Both the position numbers and the translations under genes were made by a program. Of a stretch of 36,498 nt of DNA, positions 1-5,425 are shown piece after piece; the stretch's first letter is position 1; each line of letters opens with the position of its first letter. Under the pieces are notes generated by a model. The model searched no databases. It was not told the origin of the DNA and worked only from the letters and a program-made list of their open reading frames with translations. Origin of the DNA: a virus; the IMG/VR virus record IMGVR_UViG_3300010148_000040, positions 1-36,498 of that record; one strand, 5' to 3'.

Positions 1-147
1 GGTGGATTATACATAAATGATGGTGGCTGGCAATCAAACACAACAAAGGAACGCTTAAACGGTTTGCCTAATGTTTTTGTTTATCAAAGAAATTTTCAAT
101 GGTATTTGAACGGTGAAGCGTGGACAGGCGATTGGACATTAGTATGA
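1..147 (+). CDS. C-terminal end of an unrecognised protein (5' truncated)
   Basis: An open frame runs from the first base to TGA at 145-147 and gives the last 48 residues of a protein whose start lies outside the window. The visible part is rich in Trp, Gly, Asn and Tyr (for example INDGGWQ and GEAWTGDWTLV at the end), a composition common in beta-rich phage tail fibre or receptor-binding C-termini. That reading is composition-based only. The next gene starts 10 bases downstream behind AAGGTGAT, so the two may be co-transcribed. No family is recognised. Confidence 0.55.
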   Translation, partial: GGLYINDGGWQSNTTKERLNGLPNVFVYQRNFQWYLNGEAWTGDWTLV

Positions 148-157
148 AGGTGATAAA

Positions 158-310
158 ATGGTATGTATAGCAAACAGAATAAGAAAATTAGAAGATAAAG
201 CAGTAGAATTATATTTAAATGAAATAGACTGGCAAAGAATCATTGAAACGCTTCCAAAAGATGAACAGGACGAATACTGGCGTTTAGTTAATGAAAGATG
301 CGGTTTTTAG
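158..310 (+). CDS. small hypothetical protein, 50 aa
   Basis: ATG at 158 follows a good ribosome binding site (AAGGTGATAAA) and the frame closes with TAG at 308-310. The product is short, charged and probably helical. It contains the segment EIDWQRIIETLP in the middle, which weakly resembles the W-x-x-I-I tag seen on many proteins further downstream, but it is internal and lacks the closing Lys, so it may be chance. A GC hairpin follows 6 bases after the stop. No known family is recognised. Confidence 0.55.
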   Translation: MVCIANRIRKLEDKAVELYLNEIDWQRIIETLPKDEQDEYWRLVNERCGF

Positions 311-315
311 GCGAA

Positions 316-331
316 AGCCCCCTTCGGGGTT
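316..331 (+). terminator. GC hairpin after the 50-aa gene, possible terminator
   Basis: CCCC (318-321) pairs with GGGG (326-329) around a CTTC loop, extended by one wobble and one A-T pair. It lies directly after the stop codon at 310. No clear T-run follows, so it may be an RNA-processing or stability element instead. GGTTG (328-332) can alternatively pair with CAACC (342-346), giving a competing fold that includes the adjacent repeat. Confidence 0.4.
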
Positions 332-341
332 GAACAAAGTC

Positions 342-356
342 CAACCATATGCTTTG
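342..356 (+). repeat. 15-bp inverted repeat, left copy (CAACCATATGCTTTG)
   Basis: CAACCATATGCTTTG is present here and its exact reverse complement is at 669-683, so the two copies flank the gene at 393-650. A near copy with one extra G lies at 1579-1594, and a partial copy around 1354-1363. The CATATG centre is palindromic. It could be a regulator-binding site, an RNA element or a recombination site. I noticed no further full copy downstream. Confidence 0.7.
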
Positions 357-392
357 CAAGAATACCATAAACGCCACTATTAGCCATATATC

Positions 393-650
393 ATGCGAGC
401 AACCCTAACAAGCGATTTATTCCAAAGAGGAAGTGAAAAGTTGGTGATTAAAACCTGTGCCGAGATGTTGAATTATATGCCCCGAATTTACGGGTTTATT
501 AAGGATATTGGGGTTGAAGCCAAATTGACTTCAAATATGTATGATGCTACCCTTATAATTAGGGGTGAAAATCTTATGGCTAATATTGACAAAATCGTAA
601 GATTCATTGAAAAATCGGGGTGGTCTAAACGCGACTATTGCGATGAATAG
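393..650 (+). CDS. small hypothetical protein, up to 85 aa
   Basis: The frame is open from ATG 393 to TAG 648-650. ATG 393 has no obvious ribosome binding site. TTG 441 or GTG 444, behind GAGGAAGTGAAAAG, would give a product of about 68 aa and is a reasonable alternative start. The protein alternates helical and strand-like segments (KTCAEMLNYMPRIYGFIK, YDATLIIRGENLM, IDKIVRFIEKSGW) and looks like a small alpha/beta domain. It is flanked by perfect 15-bp inverted repeats (342-356 and 669-683) and followed at once by a GNRA-loop hairpin, so it appears to be its own expression unit. Function unknown. Confidence 0.55.
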   Translation: MRATLTSDLFQRGSEKLVIKTCAEMLNYMPRIYGFIKDIGVEAKLTSNMYDATLIIRGENLMANIDKIVRFIEKSGWSKRDYCDE

Positions 651-661
651 GGCGCAAGCCC
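650..661 (+). terminator. GGGC-GCAA-GCCC hairpin overlapping the stop codon
   Basis: A four-pair GC stem with a GNRA-type loop begins on the last base of the TAG stop at 648-650. It sits where hairpins follow the other two complete small genes in this region. No T-run follows, so it could act as an RNA 3' end stabiliser rather than a terminator. Confidence 0.35.
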
Positions 662-668
662 GCCTTTA

Positions 669-683
669 CAAAGCATATGGTTG
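669..683 (-). repeat. 15-bp inverted repeat, right copy
   Basis: CAAAGCATATGGTTG is the perfect reverse complement of 342-356. Extended by context (ACAACCATATGCTTTGT read on the - strand), it matches the copy at 1579-1594 apart from one extra G there. It overlaps the left arm of the next inverted repeat (679-687). Confidence 0.7.
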
Positions 684-735
684 TAATCGCTTTGCGCTTG
701 TTTAATTACAACCTTATCCGGCATATCAGCCGGAT
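679..735 (+). promoter_or_regulatory. two consecutive hairpins in the leader of the 787-1293 gene
   Basis: GGTTGTAAT (679-687) is a perfect 9-bp inverted match to ATTACAACC (705-713). Immediately after, ATCCGGC (716-722) pairs perfectly with GCCGGAT (729-735) over a 6-base loop. Both would form in a transcript leading to the gene at 787 and end about 50 bases before its start. They could be a structured 5' leader, a terminator of the preceding unit or protein-binding sites. The sequence does not decide between these. Confidence 0.5.
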
Positions 736-786
736 TAGTGCTTTGGGAGGCATTGAAGCATAATTTCTTTATTGGAGGTAATTATT

Positions 787-1293
787 ATGAATGAGAAGAA
801 TTGGATAAAAAACACAAGTGAAGTCAGTTTATGGCTTGAGCGAGAAGATAGAGGGGATAATGGCAAGGCTATTGAATTGTCTATTATGCTCGGAAACAAC
901 AGTAATGACGATGATATGCGTTCAACATATTGGACGGCTATTCGTAGTATTGGGAGCGTTTATGACGATTTCCCGAAAGCCCGCAGGGGACGAGAATCGG
1001 CACTACCGGACGACATAGAGCAAAATGCGGTTTCTGTGAAGAATGCGGTTTACGCTGCTTTTGCGGGTATTACTAATCAAGAAGTGGTTTTGGCTACTGT
1101 TTTGCCTCACGGCAGAACAGGTGGGGCTTATGAGTCTATTGATTCATTGGCTAACCATTATGCTAAACAAGCGTATAATGCGCTTGTAAAGGGCTACAAG
1201 GAAGGTCGTTGGGATGGCACTATGAATGGTGAAATCCCAACAATGACCCCACCTGCGGTTAAATCTGCTGAAGGAGGTCAAGAAGAGGAATGA
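787..1293 (+). CDS. hypothetical protein, 168 aa
   Basis: ATG 787 is chosen because GGAGGT (774-779) lies 7 bases upstream. The frame extends to an upstream TTG at 772, but that codon overlaps the ribosome binding site. The product starts MNEKNWIKNTSEVSLWL, continues through acidic and helical segments, and ends in a Pro/Glu-rich tail (PTMTPPAVKS, EGGQEEE) that looks disordered. No catalytic motif or family is recognised. It has a long structured leader and a strong hairpin with T-run behind it, so it is probably expressed on its own rather than in the late operon. Confidence 0.65.
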   Translation: MNEKNWIKNTSEVSLWLEREDRGDNGKAIELSIMLGNNSNDDDMRSTYWTAIRSIGSVYDDFPKARRGRESALPDDIEQNAVSVKNAVYAAFAGITNQEVVLATVLPHGRTGGAYESIDSLANHYAKQAYNALVKGYKEGRWDGTMNGEIPTMTPPAVKSAEGGQEEE

Positions 1294-1314
1294 TGGCGAA
1301 TATGCCTCCCATCG

Positions 1315-1332
1315 CCCCTTACGGGGGGTTTT
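1315..1332 (+). terminator. intrinsic-terminator-like hairpin
   Basis: CCCC (1315-1318), loop TTAC, GGGG (1323-1326), then GG and TTTTCTC. It lies 21 bases after the stop of the 168-aa gene. The stem followed by a U-rich tract is the clearest terminator in the first 2 kb. Confidence 0.55.
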
Positions 1333-1353
1333 CTCTAAAGATGGCAAAGCCAA

Positions 1354-1363
1354 ACCATATGGT
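1354..1363. repeat. ACCATATGGT palindrome, third CATATG site
   Basis: A perfect 10-bp palindrome preceded by AAAGCCAA. It shares the AACCATATG core with the copies at 342-356, 669-683 and 1579-1594, and an AAAGCC flank like the reversed right-hand copies. It lies about 28 bases after the terminator hairpin, as other copies follow hairpins in this region. Confidence 0.5.
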
Positions 1364-1396
1364 AGTAATAGTGGCTATTGTGAATGTCTTAATAGT

Positions 1397-1411
1397 TATG
1401 CATTGTGCATA
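1397..1411. repeat. TATGCA-TTG-TGCATA palindrome, copy 1
   Basis: A perfect 6+6 inverted repeat with a 3-base centre (one more T/A pair outside it). It has the same arms and spacing as 1554-1568. It looks like a dimeric regulator site or a small hairpin. Confidence 0.6.
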
Positions 1412-1490
1412 ATTACATAATAATGAACAGGGGCATTAATTGTCAAAGATATAGGCTTTATAATTAAATATTGAATAGTTGCGTGATGCC

Positions 1491-1498
1491 TTTTTTTT
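1491..1498 (+). terminator. T8 run, possible archaeal-type terminator
   Basis: Eight consecutive T follow GTGATGCC. The upstream GGCAT near 1433-1437 could pair with ATGCC, but the loop is long. Archaeal RNA polymerase can terminate on T-runs alone. Since no gene runs into it directly, it would end either read-through or a short RNA starting near the TATA-like TTTATAAT at 1457-1464. Confidence 0.25.
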
Positions 1499-1553
1499 CC
1501 GTTTGTTAGCCGCTATAAAGAATCATTCTATAAACTTCAGAATAAATGGCGAT

Positions 1554-1568
1554 TATGCACTTTGCATA
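1554..1568. repeat. TATGCA-CTT-TGCATA palindrome, copy 2
   Basis: Second perfect 6+6 palindrome, 157 bases after the first. It is followed 10 bases later by a CATATGG site, while copy 1 is preceded by one, so the four sites form a roughly mirrored arrangement around the T8 run. Confidence 0.6.
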
Positions 1569-1578
1569 TTCTAATATA

Positions 1579-1594
1579 CAACCATATGGCTTTG
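1579..1594 (+). repeat. CAACCATATGGCTTTG, fourth CATATG site
   Basis: Same as the 15-bp repeat at 342-356 except for one extra G after CATATG. It is in direct orientation relative to the first copy and shares the outer ACA...TGT flanks with the copy at 669-683. Confidence 0.65.
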
Positions 1595-1615
1595 TTTCAA
1601 ATTTTTTTATTTTGT

Positions 1616-1690
1616 CAATTTTAAATAATAAAGCATCAAAGCATCAATTTTAAATCAAAAAGCATTAAATAATCTATTTTAAAGCATTAA
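1616..1690. repeat. 29-bp AT-rich tandem repeat (two units plus a partial)
   Basis: Units begin at 1616, 1645 and 1674, an exact 29-base period. Units 1 and 2 share an identical CAATTTTAAAT start and an AAAGCAT at the same offset (1630 and 1659). Unit 3 begins CTATTTTAAAG and continues into GCATTAA. An additional AAAGCATC sits at 1638. Short AT-rich iterons of this type are known as initiator-binding sites in plasmid and viral origins. That role here is inference. Confidence 0.6.
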
Positions 1691-1720
1691 TTACTTTACT
1701 TTAAAGACTATTCCGGACAT

Positions 1721-1728
1721 ATTATATG
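1721..1728 (+). promoter_or_regulatory. TATA-like box before the 76-aa gene
   Basis: ATTATATG lies 30 bases before the ATG at 1759. In archaea this places the transcript start a few bases before the start codon, giving a near-leaderless mRNA. That agrees with the absence of a clear ribosome binding site in front of the gene. Confidence 0.35.
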
Positions 1729-1758
1729 CTATGACTTCCACCCATTAAGTGATACAGT

Positions 1759-1989
1759 ATGTCTGCCGAGAAACAGGCATTAATCTATTTAGACCAGATA
1801 TTCGCTATAATAAGAGAAACTCTTGAAGATGCTAAACAAAATAGAAAAGATGCAAGACAACTTACTAATGAGGAAAATAAGGCTCTACAACAGATATTAA
1901 GAAAGATTAGGCTTGTTTCAAAGAATTTAGACGAATACCTTAAACAGTTTAGAATACAAACTTCATTATATGATTTTAAACAAGATTAA
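1759..1989 (+). CDS. small helical hypothetical protein, 76 aa
   Basis: ATG 1759 to TAA 1987-1989. The product is charged and predicted by eye to be nearly all helix (LIYLDQIFAIIRETLEDAKQ, LQQILRKIRLVSKNLDEYLK), which suggests a coiled-coil hairpin. There is no membrane segment and no Cys cluster. It sits between the repeat-rich region and the late operon with a TATA-like box upstream and no strong ribosome binding site, so it is likely its own unit. A small regulator or origin-associated protein would fit the location, but nothing in the sequence shows this. Confidence 0.5.
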   Translation: MSAEKQALIYLDQIFAIIRETLEDAKQNRKDARQLTNEENKALQQILRKIRLVSKNLDEYLKQFRIQTSLYDFKQD

Positions 1990-2005
1990 ATACTATAAAC
2001 TAAAC

Positions 2006-2032
2006 TATTATAATTAAATGATATACTTTTTA
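2006..2032 (+). promoter_or_regulatory. candidate promoter of the late operon
   Basis: The 131-base gap between 1989 and 2121 is AT-rich and contains overlapping TATA-like stretches: TATTATAATTAAAT (2006-2019) and GATATACTTTTTA (2020-2032). It is the last sizeable gap before a run of closely spaced genes that continues almost unbroken to the window end, so it is the natural position for the late promoter. Confidence 0.4.
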
Positions 2033-2081
2033 TTCTGGGAATACAAATGAATAGATTTAAATGAGAACGCAAGTGCCAAAT

Positions 2082-2106
2082 AAATTCCACCACATTTTTT
2101 GAGAAA
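2082..2106 (+). repeat. leader repeat, copy 1 (before the 2121 gene)
   Basis: AAATTCCACCACA, a T-run, then GAGAAA. The same pattern recurs at 2384-2410 (AAAATCCGCCACAAA, T-run, GGAGAAA), each ending just before an ATGACA start. The match suggests a duplicated gene start or a shared 5' leader element. The purine-rich end doubles as ribosome binding site. Confidence 0.5.
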
Positions 2107-2120
2107 AAAGAGATGATAAT

Positions 2121-2381
2121 ATGACATGGAAAGAAGAACTAAGAAAACAACAGATAGATATGAATATTGGAAGCACTAATTATGCTAAAGATTTAGGGGA
2201 TAGTGTGCAATTTGGTGAAGGAGAACAATCGGTCACTATTGATAAAGGAACAATACCTCATTTGGTAGGAAAATTTGTAGAACAAGGCGGATATTTCAAA
2301 CCTATTACAAGATTAACACAAATAACAACAAGTAGCGGAACTACTGATAAATTTGTTGAATGGTATAAACAATACCGTTGA
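2121..2381 (+). CDS. tagged small protein, 86 aa (first gene of the late operon)
   Basis: ATG 2121 follows GAGATGATAAT. The N-terminus MTWKEELRK is a variant of the terminal W-x-[DE]-[IV]-[ILV]-K peptide carried by many proteins in this operon. Behind it is a short domain with strand-like segments (DSVQFGEGEQSVTIDKGTIP) and a C-terminal FVEWYKQYR. No family is recognised. If the tag is a capsid-loading signal, this would be a small internal virion protein. The tag is weaker here because Glu-Leu replaces the usual two aliphatic residues. Confidence 0.65.
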   Translation: MTWKEELRKQQIDMNIGSTNYAKDLGDSVQFGEGEQSVTIDKGTIPHLVGKFVEQGGYFKPITRLTQITTSSGTTDKFVEWYKQYR

Positions 2382-2383
2382 AA

Positions 2384-2410
2384 AAAATCCGCCACAAATT
2401 TTTGGAGAAA
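2384..2410 (+). repeat. leader repeat, copy 2 (before the 2416 gene)
   Basis: This copy overlaps the stop region of the 86-aa gene and ends 5 bases before ATG 2416. Shared features with 2082-2106 are a TCC-R-CCACA core, a T5-T6 run and G-[AG]-GAAA. It supports 2416 as the true start of the next gene. Confidence 0.5.
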
Positions 2411-2415
2411 TTAAT

Positions 2416-2535
2416 ATGACAAGATGTAATTATTTAGACGCATGGTTTGATGTTCAATCAAAAAAGGTCGATGAAACAGAAAAAAAGACAAAAAAAGAAT
2501 TTATTACTGGTAATAAAATTAAGAAGGTGAAATAA
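2416..2535 (+). CDS. mini-protein, 39 aa, Lys-rich
   Basis: ATG 2416 is favoured over the upstream in-frame codon at 2353 because TTGGAGAAATTA lies just before it and because it matches the leader repeat. The product is MTRCNYLDAW followed by FDVQSKKV and a highly charged Lys/Glu tail. The AWFDVQSKK segment looks like a displaced, degenerate version of the W-F-[DE]-[IV]-x-x-K tag. The stop TAA at 2533-2535 overlaps the ATG of the next gene by one base. Function unknown. Confidence 0.5.
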   Translation: MTRCNYLDAWFDVQSKKVDETEKKTKKEFITGNKIKKVK

Positions 2536-2909
2536 TGAGTTGGAGAGATATAATAAGAAAAGGACATTGTATGGCATCAAAAATGGACACTCCTTGTGAT
2601 TGTTCTGAATGCATGAAGAAAGCAAAATGCCCGCACTGTGAAGGAAAAGCCCCAAAAAGCGAATGTATTTGCGGTTCTATGGAAAAGGAAGATAAGCCTG
2701 ATTACATTGATATTGATGGTGATGGAAACAAAACCGAATCAATGAAAGAAGCGGCAAAAGACAAGAAAGGAAGAAGAAGAGGAACTGTAAGAGAAAGACT
2801 TGAAAATAGAAAAAAAGCAGAACGCTTAAGAGACAGGGATAGAGCCATAGAGCGTTTAAAGGGAAGAAAAAGAGGAACTGGAAGAAGCGCATTTACATCA
2901 AGGGATTGA
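2535..2909 (+). CDS. tagged Cys-rich / basic protein with EF-hand-like loop, 124 aa
   Basis: Starts MSWRDIIRK, a clear copy of the terminal tag. Residues about 20-50 contain a cluster of Cys in CxC, CxxC and CxxxC spacings (CDCSECMKKAKCPHC, then CICG) that could bind one or two zinc ions. Then comes DYIDIDGDGNKTE, matching the D-x-D-x-D/N-G-x-x-x-E type of calcium loop seen in EF-hands and dockerins, and a C-terminal half dense in Arg/Lys (KGRRRG, RERLENRKKAERLRDRDR). Such a polycationic tail would suit nucleic-acid binding inside a capsid. The DIDGDGN element is one I recall from marine phage proteins of unknown role. The stop overlaps the next gene. Confidence 0.7.
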   Translation: MSWRDIIRKGHCMASKMDTPCDCSECMKKAKCPHCEGKAPKSECICGSMEKEDKPDYIDIDGDGNKTESMKEAAKDKKGRRRGTVRERLENRKKAERLRDRDRAIERLKGRKRGTGRSAFTSRD

Positions 2910-2914
2910 GTATT

Positions 2915-3094
2915 ATGACTTGGCAGGAGGTTGTTAAATTTGATAGGCGAGATGTCGCAAGAAGAGTTCAAAAAACAGGCTATTGTCGTAAATGTCAGCA
3001 AATGGTAACTAAATATCAAAAGTGTCCTCGTAATTTACCTCCACCTTCTGCTGGAATAAAACCTAATTGCCCTATGCGGGGGTTTGAAGATTGA
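2915..3094 (+). CDS. tagged small zinc-finger-like protein, 59 aa
   Basis: ATG 2915 is chosen over the TTG at 2906 because it makes the protein start with the tag MTWQEVVKF. After a basic stretch (DRRDVARRVQK) follow C-R-K-C and two further Cys-Pro sites (KCPRN, NCPMRG), a plausible four-Cys zinc site with knuckle spacing C-x2-C...C...C. It overlaps the following gene by 4 bases (TTGA), so translation is probably coupled. Biochemical role unknown; small tagged virion protein inferred. Confidence 0.65.
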   Translation: MTWQEVVKFDRRDVARRVQKTGYCRKCQQMVTKYQKCPRNLPPPSAGIKPNCPMRGFED

Positions 3095-3966
3095 ATTGGT
3101 TTGAAATATTAAAAGTTGAAGATATTGACTTTGATAGAAACATTCGTTCTTTAGGCTTCTATCAAGAAGGTAATGAAATTAAAAATGATAAAGATATGCG
3201 AGAATTGATGGATAAAATAATGTTTGCTCAATTTAGGCAAGAAATGACAGGAGAACCAATTAAACTTGAGGACATTGTAAACAAAAAGATTAGAATTAAT
3301 CATGCTGCGATATATGCTCATTTAAAAAGAATTTTAGGAAGAAATCCAACAGATAAAGAAACAATTAGATATATTACAAGAGTAATAATGCATGAAGGAA
3401 CTCATGCAGGTATGGGTGAAGAACAGGATTCAATGTCTGTTCAACAAGCCGAATATGGAGCATATACAGGGCAATTCCCCGAAAGCACATATATTAGACT
3501 TAAAGAATATTTAAAACACCCACAAACAAAAAAAATACTTTTCCCTCCCGAAATAGCGGCTGGATTAGGAATTGACCCTGAAACATTTATGAGAACACCC
3601 GACATAATTCAAAAGGTTGGAGAACTAATTGGATATGTTGATGGTGTAACAGAAGAAATGCCTGAAGGAAAAGAAAAAGACGATTTAAAAGAAAAACTTA
3701 CTCGTTTAGAAATGTCAGCAAAAACAAGTGGAAAACCATTAGTACGGGAATGGCCTGTTCAAGAAAGCCCCGAAAAGTTCTATGAATTTTCTTTAAACCG
3801 TTATGGTAGGGAGAATAAAGATGTTGTTGATACATTAGCAAGAATAAATAATATACCTATTCCTGATACAGAAGAAAAGATGGCGGGAGCAGTAACTACC
3901 ACTTCTGCTCCTTCTATGTTTAATAATAAAGTTATTCGCAGAAGAAAAAAGAAAAAGGAGGATTGA
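3091..3966 (+). CDS. tagged putative zinc metalloprotease (HEGTH), 291 aa
   Basis: Starts with TTG at 3091, giving MNWFEILKVED, a clear copy of the terminal tag. The TTG overlaps the previous stop. At residues about 101-106 is MHEGTHAG, the HExxH zinc-binding and catalytic signature, preceded by a hydrophobic helix (IRYITRVI) as in metzincin and gluzincin active-site helices. A candidate third ligand lies about 15-20 residues on (SVQQAEYGAY). The rest is helical and charged, ending in an RRRKKKK tail. The family is not identified. The N-terminal tag suggests the enzyme is packaged in the prohead, where it could act in maturation or after injection. HExxH motifs can occur by chance, but helix context and spacing support it. 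Confidence 0.6.
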   Translation: MNWFEILKVEDIDFDRNIRSLGFYQEGNEIKNDKDMRELMDKIMFAQFRQEMTGEPIKLEDIVNKKIRINHAAIYAHLKRILGRNPTDKETIRYITRVIMHEGTHAGMGEEQDSMSVQQAEYGAYTGQFPESTYIRLKEYLKHPQTKKILFPPEIAAGLGIDPETFMRTPDIIQKVGELIGYVDGVTEEMPEGKEKDDLKEKLTRLEMSAKTSGKPLVREWPVQESPEKFYEFSLNRYGRENKDVVDTLARINNIPIPDTEEKMAGAVTTTSAPSMFNNKVIRRRKKKKED

Positions 3967-3970
3967 ATAA

Positions 3971-5086
3971 ATGGTGAAAGAAAAGAAAAATTTTAACCCC
4001 TATAAGGGAAATAAAGTCAATCAAAAATTAAAGAACTCTAAATTCGTTGAAGAATTTAATACTTGGAGAAGCAATTGTCAAAAGATAACTGATGGTGATT
4101 TATTTACAAAAGAGGTAGGTAATTTGTATTTATTTATGAAAAGACATTTTATTTCTCCTTTTGTTAGAAGAGGTAGTCGTAATAAAGCATTTGAGGGAGA
4201 AGGAGTCAATGAACTATTAACTGTTATTGAAAAGGCAGTTGATGATGATTTATTCACCGTTGGTAATGCAAAGATTATCAAACAGTTAGCCACTGTATTA
4301 AAAGAATATAAAGATACAGGAGAAGATGCTGGCGGAGATGGTATTGCTGCTGACCCCGCATTTATTTTATTTACTGAAAAAGTAACTGGTAGGGGTGGAG
4401 ATAAATTAAGAGATAGACAAATTCAAGGACATTATAATAGAGCCGCACCCGAAGATTGGTTTGCTGGAAATAATGCTCCCCATCAGGCTTTATTTTCAGA
4501 AACTTCAACTAAGTATGCAAAGCCGAGAGGTTTATTGTATATTATGGAAGATGCAACTAAAGACTTTAATAACAATAATACTGATGGTTTTGCTGATAAT
4601 GAAGTTGAAGTGAATACAATACCAGCAGGATTTGATGCAAGTGATTTTGAAGAACTTGGAGCAATTGAACAGTATTTTGATAATGTAGTAAATAATGGAG
4701 CGTTTTGGAATCCTGGAGGTAGATTACTCGTTTCAAAACTAAGACAGGATTTTCAAGCACAATCATTTGTATTAAAAGAAAAAGACCAAGAAATAATTAG
4801 AGAGTTAGCAAACTTGGGTAAAAGAACTGATAACAATGCAGTTGCGGGAAAAATAACTGAAGTTAAAATAGTCGCTACTGCTTTGCCTATACTTACTTTA
4901 GTTGATAGAGCCTTAAAGAGAAAAGGAACTAAAAAAGCCCCTAATGGATTTAGAGCGTGGCAAAATGCAAGAAGAACTGGTTTTGATTACAGAAAGACTC
5001 GTAGAGAAAAATTCGGTGAAGATGCTCAAGGCAACCCTGATGCTAAAGTAATATCTAAATTGTGGCAATCATGGCTTTGGAGATAA
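3971..5086 (+). CDS. hypothetical protein, 371 aa
   Basis: ATG 3971 follows the preceding stop by 4 bases, with AAGGAGGATTGAATAA as ribosome binding site. No terminal tag is present (MVKEKKNFNPYKGN). The protein has helical N- and C-terminal parts and a central stretch rich in Asn and Asp (FNNNNTDGFADNEVEV). The C-terminus is basic and ends KLWQSWLWR. No catalytic motif is recognised. It lies between two tagged genes, so it is probably a virion-associated or assembly protein, but the sequence gives no direct evidence. Confidence 0.6.
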   Translation: MVKEKKNFNPYKGNKVNQKLKNSKFVEEFNTWRSNCQKITDGDLFTKEVGNLYLFMKRHFISPFVRRGSRNKAFEGEGVNELLTVIEKAVDDDLFTVGNAKIIKQLATVLKEYKDTGEDAGGDGIAADPAFILFTEKVTGRGGDKLRDRQIQGHYNRAAPEDWFAGNNAPHQALFSETSTKYAKPRGLLYIMEDATKDFNNNNTDGFADNEVEVNTIPAGFDASDFEELGAIEQYFDNVVNNGAFWNPGGRLLVSKLRQDFQAQSFVLKEKDQEIIRELANLGKRTDNNAVAGKITEVKIVATALPILTLVDRALKRKGTKKAPNGFRAWQNARRTGFDYRKTRREKFGEDAQGNPDAKVISKLWQSWLWR

Positions 5087-5090
5087 AAAT

Positions 5091-5420
5091 ATGTGGAAAA
5101 AAATTCTTAAAATTGATATGGAAGAAGCCCGTAGATTAGGAGATAGATATGCTCCTGACGATATGGAGCAAGCAAGAAAAGACAAATTAAAAACTGTTAT
5201 TACTAAAATAAAACCCACTATTGAGAAAATTTTAGAGATATATGTTGATGAGATTTCTGATGGAAATTCAAATAGATTTAGAAATACTATGGTTCAATTA
5301 ATGAGAAGTTTACCGAATGCTCCCCGCTTATCAAGAAGAACCGATAAAGATTCAAAACTTAGTAATAAGGCTATGATAGAAGATTATTTTGCGGAACTTG
5401 GAGAAATGTATAGAGAGTGA
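5091..5420 (+). CDS. tagged helical protein, 109 aa
   Basis: ATG 5091 behind GGAGATAAAAAT. The start MWKKILKID is the tag with Trp moved to position 2 and the acidic residue replaced by Lys. The remainder is helical and charged (MEEARRLGDRYAPDDMEQARKD, VITKIKPTIEKILEIYVDEI), without Cys clusters or membrane segments. It is followed by the zinc-HTH gene with which it overlaps or abuts. Function unknown; grouped with the tagged set by its N-terminus and position. Confidence 0.6.
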   Translation: MWKKILKIDMEEARRLGDRYAPDDMEQARKDKLKTVITKIKPTIEKILEIYVDEISDGNSNRFRNTMVQLMRSLPNAPRLSRRTDKDSKLSNKAMIEDYFAELGEMYRE

Positions 5421-5425
5421 TTTAC

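Larger units (their letters stand above)
1294..1758. other. 465-bp non-coding control region, possible origin
   Basis: No convincing gene is seen here. It contains, in order: a terminator hairpin (1315-1332), an ACCATATGGT palindrome (1354-1363), a TATGCA/TGCATA palindrome (1397-1411), a TATA-like TTTATAAT (1457-1464), a T8 run (1491-1498), a second TATGCA/TGCATA palindrome (1554-1568), a CAACCATATGGCTTTG site (1579-1594), a 29-bp AT-rich tandem repeat (1616-1690) and a TATA-like box (1721-1728). Palindrome pairs plus short AT-rich tandem repeats are typical of a replication origin or a bidirectional operator. The location, just before the late structural operon, fits either role. Confidence 0.5.

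Noticed and set aside
311-356. tRNA or T-arm-like fold near the GGTTG/CAACC pairing
   Set aside because: No acceptor stem, anticodon arm or conserved T-loop bases; no tRNA was found by eye in the window.
1616-1690. CRISPR array
   Set aside because: The repeat is tandem without unique spacers, and no cas genes are near.
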